NCBI GenBank assembly: GCA_017415995.1
Contig: JAFQDN010000058.1
Location: 1 to 37,402 of the forward strand
Reading direction: 5' to 3'
Length of the DNA stretch: 37,402 bases
Source of the DNA: Akkermansia sp.
GTDB taxonomy: Bacteria; Verrucomicrobiota; Verrucomicrobiia; Verrucomicrobiales; Akkermansiaceae
Both the position numbers and the translations under genes were made by a program. The notes beneath the pieces were generated by a model. It did no database searches. It saw only the letters and a list, made by a program, of their open reading frames with translations, and had not been told where the DNA came from. Within the stretch, counting starts at the first letter, position 1, and each line of letters begins with the position of its first letter. Of the stretch, positions 34,949-37,402 are shown one piece after another.

Positions 34949-37207
34949 ATGAAACGCAGATTTTTCACAGGATTACTGATGGCACTGAGTTTCGGGTGCT
35001 TGGCGGTTACAGCAGCTGAGCAAAAACCGAATATCATACTGGTGCTGGTAGATGACATGGGCTGGGGAGATTTGGGACTGAACCAACCGAGCGAACACGC
35101 TGACACCCCGAGGATTGAAACCCCGGTACTGGACAGATTAGCCAATGAGGGCGCCCAACTGCGCCGCCACTACACCTGCGCTCCCGTATGCGCACCGGCT
35201 CGTGCATCCCTCTTCACAGGCTTACACCAAGGGCATGCCGAGGTTATCCGTAACAACAGTTTCGACGCCGCGCTGGAAAACAGCCACACCATAGCCACCG
35301 TCCTCAAACAGGCCGGTTACAGCACGGCGCTCATCGGCAAATGGGGCATCGGCGGTGGCCGTGAAAGTGGCGGTACGCCCGACACTTGCCCCGCTTGGCC
35401 CACCAAACGCGGTTTCGATTTCTTCTTCGGCTACAATAACCACTTGGCCGGGCACCGCCACTATCCCAAGGAGGAAAGCAATGCCGACCCGGAGACTCAC
35501 CGCAACGCCATTTGGGACGGAAATGAGATGATAACGGATAAACTGGATGGCTGCTACTGCACGGATTTGTTCACCGCTCGCGCCAAAAAGTGGATTGTGG
35601 ATGCAAAAACGGCGGATAAGGACAAACCCATCTTCCTTGCCCTCACCTACGTGGCACCTCACGCACGCTTGGGAATTCCGGCAGGCCCCTACCCGGCGGG
35701 TGGCGGTTTGAAAGGTGGTGTACAGTGGCTGGGCACTCCCGGCGCCATGATTAACACGGCTCACCCTGCAGAGTGGGACTCCTACATCCATCCGCAGTAC
35801 CGCTCCGCTTGGGAGAAATATGCCAAGGAGCGTTACGGCAACGCTGCCGAGCACAAGCTCATGACCGCCCGCCGCCACGCTGCCATGATTACCCGCGTGG
35901 ATGAAGCCGTGGGCGACCTCGTCCAACTCTGCGAGGACCTCGGCATTGCGGACAACACCATCATCATCTTCACCAGCGACAACGGCTCTCATGATGAGCC
36001 CGGCGCCGTCGGTGGCTTTGCCGGGCACCCAGCCCCGACTCAAGACCCCTCTTTCTTCCGCAGCTACGGCAATCACGACGGCATTAAGCGCGATGTCTTT
36101 GACGGCGGTCTCCGCGTTCCCTGTGTTGTCTATGCCCCCGGCCTCATCAAGAAAGGCTTAGTCAGTACCACGCCCACGCAATTCCAAGACTGGATGGCCA
36201 CCGTAGCAGACCTTGCGGGAGTTCCCGTACCTGCTCGTTGTGACGGCCGTTCCCTCCTGCCGCTCCTCCGGGGCGATGACAAACTCAGCGAGGATCCCTC
36301 CCGCATTCTGTACGCGGAATACGCCTTCGGTGGAGGTATGGCTCAGTATCGTGACTACGCGGACAACAAAAAGGGACGCGTTCGCGGTGAGCAGCAGGTG
36401 CTGATTTTCTTTGACAATCGCGCCGGTCGCTGGCTCAAAGCCCTGCGCACAGGCGTCAAATCCGGCACCGAGCATTGGGAGATTTACGACACGGAGGCAG
36501 ACCCGCATGAAAGCACCCCCCTGCCCGAGTCCGATTCCGAAGAAATGCAGGTCTACCTCAACAACTTGGCACTGTGGAATCGCCGCGCCTATGATTACCA
36601 CCGCAATCCTGAGGCTCCGCGCCGCAATAACCCCTGTGGTGGATTCCGCAGTTACGATAAGAACCTCGTCCCATCCGTCAGCCTCGAGCAACAAGCCGAG
36701 CGTGGAGGCCTGGCGAAACAACAAATCAAAGCCTCCGCTCCGTGGGTTCCCGCTGCATCTCAGCTCCCGCAAGAACAGCCCTCCTCCGTAGAGAACCCCA
36801 ACGGCGCCACGCTGCCCGCCGGAACCATCACCACCTACACCGGCTACATCAACGTTCCGGATGATGGCAACCACTGGCACTTCTACCTCACCCTCAGCAA
36901 TGTTCCCGGCTCCAAGGCTTTCGTGAAACTGCACAATTTCAACCTCATTGATGCAGACTTCAACTACGCCCCGGGTACTACGGCTACGGAATCAGCCGCG
37001 GCCAACACCGTGGAGGCAGATTCCGCAAAAACCGGCAAAAAGGGAATCCCTCTTCGCGCGGGCTTACACCCCATTACCATCACCGTGGTTCAAGGGGATA
37101 GCGCGGACGGCACCCTCAAACTGGAATGGAATCGTGGCCCCCATGACGGCACGCAAACGGAACGCCTTCCCATCCCCGCCGAGGCATTCCTCCCGGCCTC
37201 TCGCTGA
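34949..37207 (+). CDS. Secreted type I sulfatase with C-terminal PA14-like domain
   Basis: 752 residues. Signal peptide 1-23 (KRR, hydrophobic core, VTAAE). The sulfatase domain runs from 26 to about 560. It has the metal Asp pair at 35-36 (LVDDMGWGD), the modification site CAPAR with Cys81 (to become formylglycine) and Arg85, Lys131 in GKWG, His238, and the late metal site SDNG (Asp344, Asn345). Residues about 620-750 are beta-rich with TYTGYINVPDDGNHW and GLHPITITV segments, resembling a PA14 carbohydrate-binding domain. It would remove sulfate from glycans outside the cytoplasm; the sulfated sugar cannot be told from sequence, but mucin or other host glycans suit the neighbourhood. Needs a formylglycine-generating enzyme or anSME encoded elsewhere. 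Terminator follows. Confidence 0.93.
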   Translation: MKRRFFTGLLMALSFGCLAVTAAEQKPNIILVLVDDMGWGDLGLNQPSEHADTPRIETPVLDRLANEGAQLRRHYTCAPVCAPARASLFTGLHQGHAEVIRNNSFDAALENSHTIATVLKQAGYSTALIGKWGIGGGRESGGTPDTCPAWPTKRGFDFFFGYNNHLAGHRHYPKEESNADPETHRNAIWDGNEMITDKLDGCYCTDLFTARAKKWIVDAKTADKDKPIFLALTYVAPHARLGIPAGPYPAGGGLKGGVQWLGTPGAMINTAHPAEWDSYIHPQYRSAWEKYAKERYGNAAEHKLMTARRHAAMITRVDEAVGDLVQLCEDLGIADNTIIIFTSDNGSHDEPGAVGGFAGHPAPTQDPSFFRSYGNHDGIKRDVFDGGLRVPCVVYAPGLIKKGLVSTTPTQFQDWMATVADLAGVPVPARCDGRSLLPLLRGDDKLSEDPSRILYAEYAFGGGMAQYRDYADNKKGRVRGEQQVLIFFDNRAGRWLKALRTGVKSGTEHWEIYDTEADPHESTPLPESDSEEMQVYLNNLALWNRRAYDYHRNPEAPRRNNPCGGFRSYDKNLVPSVSLEQQAERGGLAKQQIKASAPWVPAASQLPQEQPSSVENPNGATLPAGTITTYTGYINVPDDGNHWHFYLTLSNVPGSKAFVKLHNFNLIDADFNYAPGTTATESAAANTVEADSAKTGKKGIPLRAGLHPITITVVQGDSADGTLKLEWNRGPHDGTQTERLPIPAEAFLPASR

Positions 37208-37225
37208 TTTTCTCACCCACCCCTC

Positions 37226-37262
37226 GCGCAGCGCTCTCCGGCATGAGAGCGCTGCGCTTTTT
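37226..37262 (+). terminator. Intrinsic terminator after the sulfatase gene
   Basis: Perfect 13-bp stem (37226-37238 with 37245-37257), 6-base loop, then TTTTT (37258-37262). The probable intron sequence begins right after it. Confidence 0.9.
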
Positions 37263-37402
37263 GTACGTCAGGCATGACACGTAACTGGGGTGGAAGTCCC
37301 CAATGAGCCGCTGACAGGGCGGAATCAAACAGCCAAAGGCAACTGCGTCACAGTAATGTGGGGTGGGGAGGAAGCCGGAGGCGAAACACAGACAGGATGA
37401 AC
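37263..37402 (+). mobile_element. Probable 5' end of a group II intron, cut by the window edge
   Basis: The sequence has features I associate with domain I of bacterial group II introns: a GGGG-TGGAAGT-CCCC hairpin (37288-37302), a GCCAAAGGCAACTGCGTC segment (37331-37348) and a GGAGGAAGCCGGAGGCGAAAC segment near the end. A start near GTACG at 37263 is possible but not certain. No reverse transcriptase is visible because the window ends. It lies directly downstream of an intrinsic terminator, a site favoured by group IIC introns. Recognition is from memory of such sequences, without a covariance-model search. Confidence 0.6.

Noticed and set aside
35222..36934. Long minus-strand frames (284 and 258 residues) opposite the sulfatase
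   Set aside because: Antisense shadows of a gene with complete sulfatase motifs; no domain of their own.

Overview
The window looks like a chromosome segment from a Verrucomicrobiota bacterium of the Akkermansia type, probably gut-associated. Two proteins end in the PEP, hydrophobic, poly-Arg/Lys sorting tail common in that phylum. Several genes fit mucin-glycan use: a GH16 endo-glycanase, a FucO-type lactaldehyde reductase and a secreted sulfatase. The taxon is inferred; no rRNA or other marker gene is present.

Layout. 1-671: no convincing gene, but a dense chain of stem-loops containing two inverted copies of a structured repeat. 672-1268 (-): L,D-transpeptidase lipoprotein. 1398-17831 (-): one 5,477-residue surface protein with an S6-type (IgA-protease/SPATE-like) serine protease domain, about 5,000 residues of autotransporter-type beta-helix repeats, and a PEP-CTERM tail where an autotransporter would carry a beta-barrel. 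18101-19261 (+): fucO, divergent from it. 19399-21408 (+): two paralogous exported thioredoxin-fold proteins. 21595-22512 (+): GH16. 22585-24921 (-): rimO and a secreted unknown. 25066-27586 (+): a 43-residue lipoprotein, a DEAD-box helicase and a C_GCAxxG_C_C protein. 27588-29309 (-): MerR regulator plus MFS transporter. 29458-30903 (+): RseP-type site-2 protease. 31037-33073 (+): overlapping usp, ymdB-like and tcdA genes. 33117-34708 (-): ridA-like, coaC and a secreted unknown. 34949-37207 (+): sulfatase with a PA14-like C-terminus. 37263-37402: probable 5' end of a group II intron, cut by the window edge.

Regulation. Fourteen transcription units have a recognisable TTGnnn / 16-18 bp / -10 promoter upstream of the first gene. 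In four of them (ldt, fucO, the second thioredoxin gene, usp) the -10 hexamer ends exactly 6 bases before the start codon, and in two more 7-9 bases before it. First genes mostly lack a Shine-Dalgarno sequence, whereas some genes inside operons have one. This suggests leaderless or very short-leader mRNAs. Intrinsic terminators follow fucO, the second thioredoxin gene, rseP, the sulfatase gene and the giant gene.

How genes may work together. FucO reduces lactaldehyde from fucose breakdown, the GH16 and sulfatase would attack host glycans outside the cytoplasm, and the giant protease may act on proteins at the cell surface. The remaining genes are mostly housekeeping: RimO, TcdA, CoaC, DeaD and RseP.
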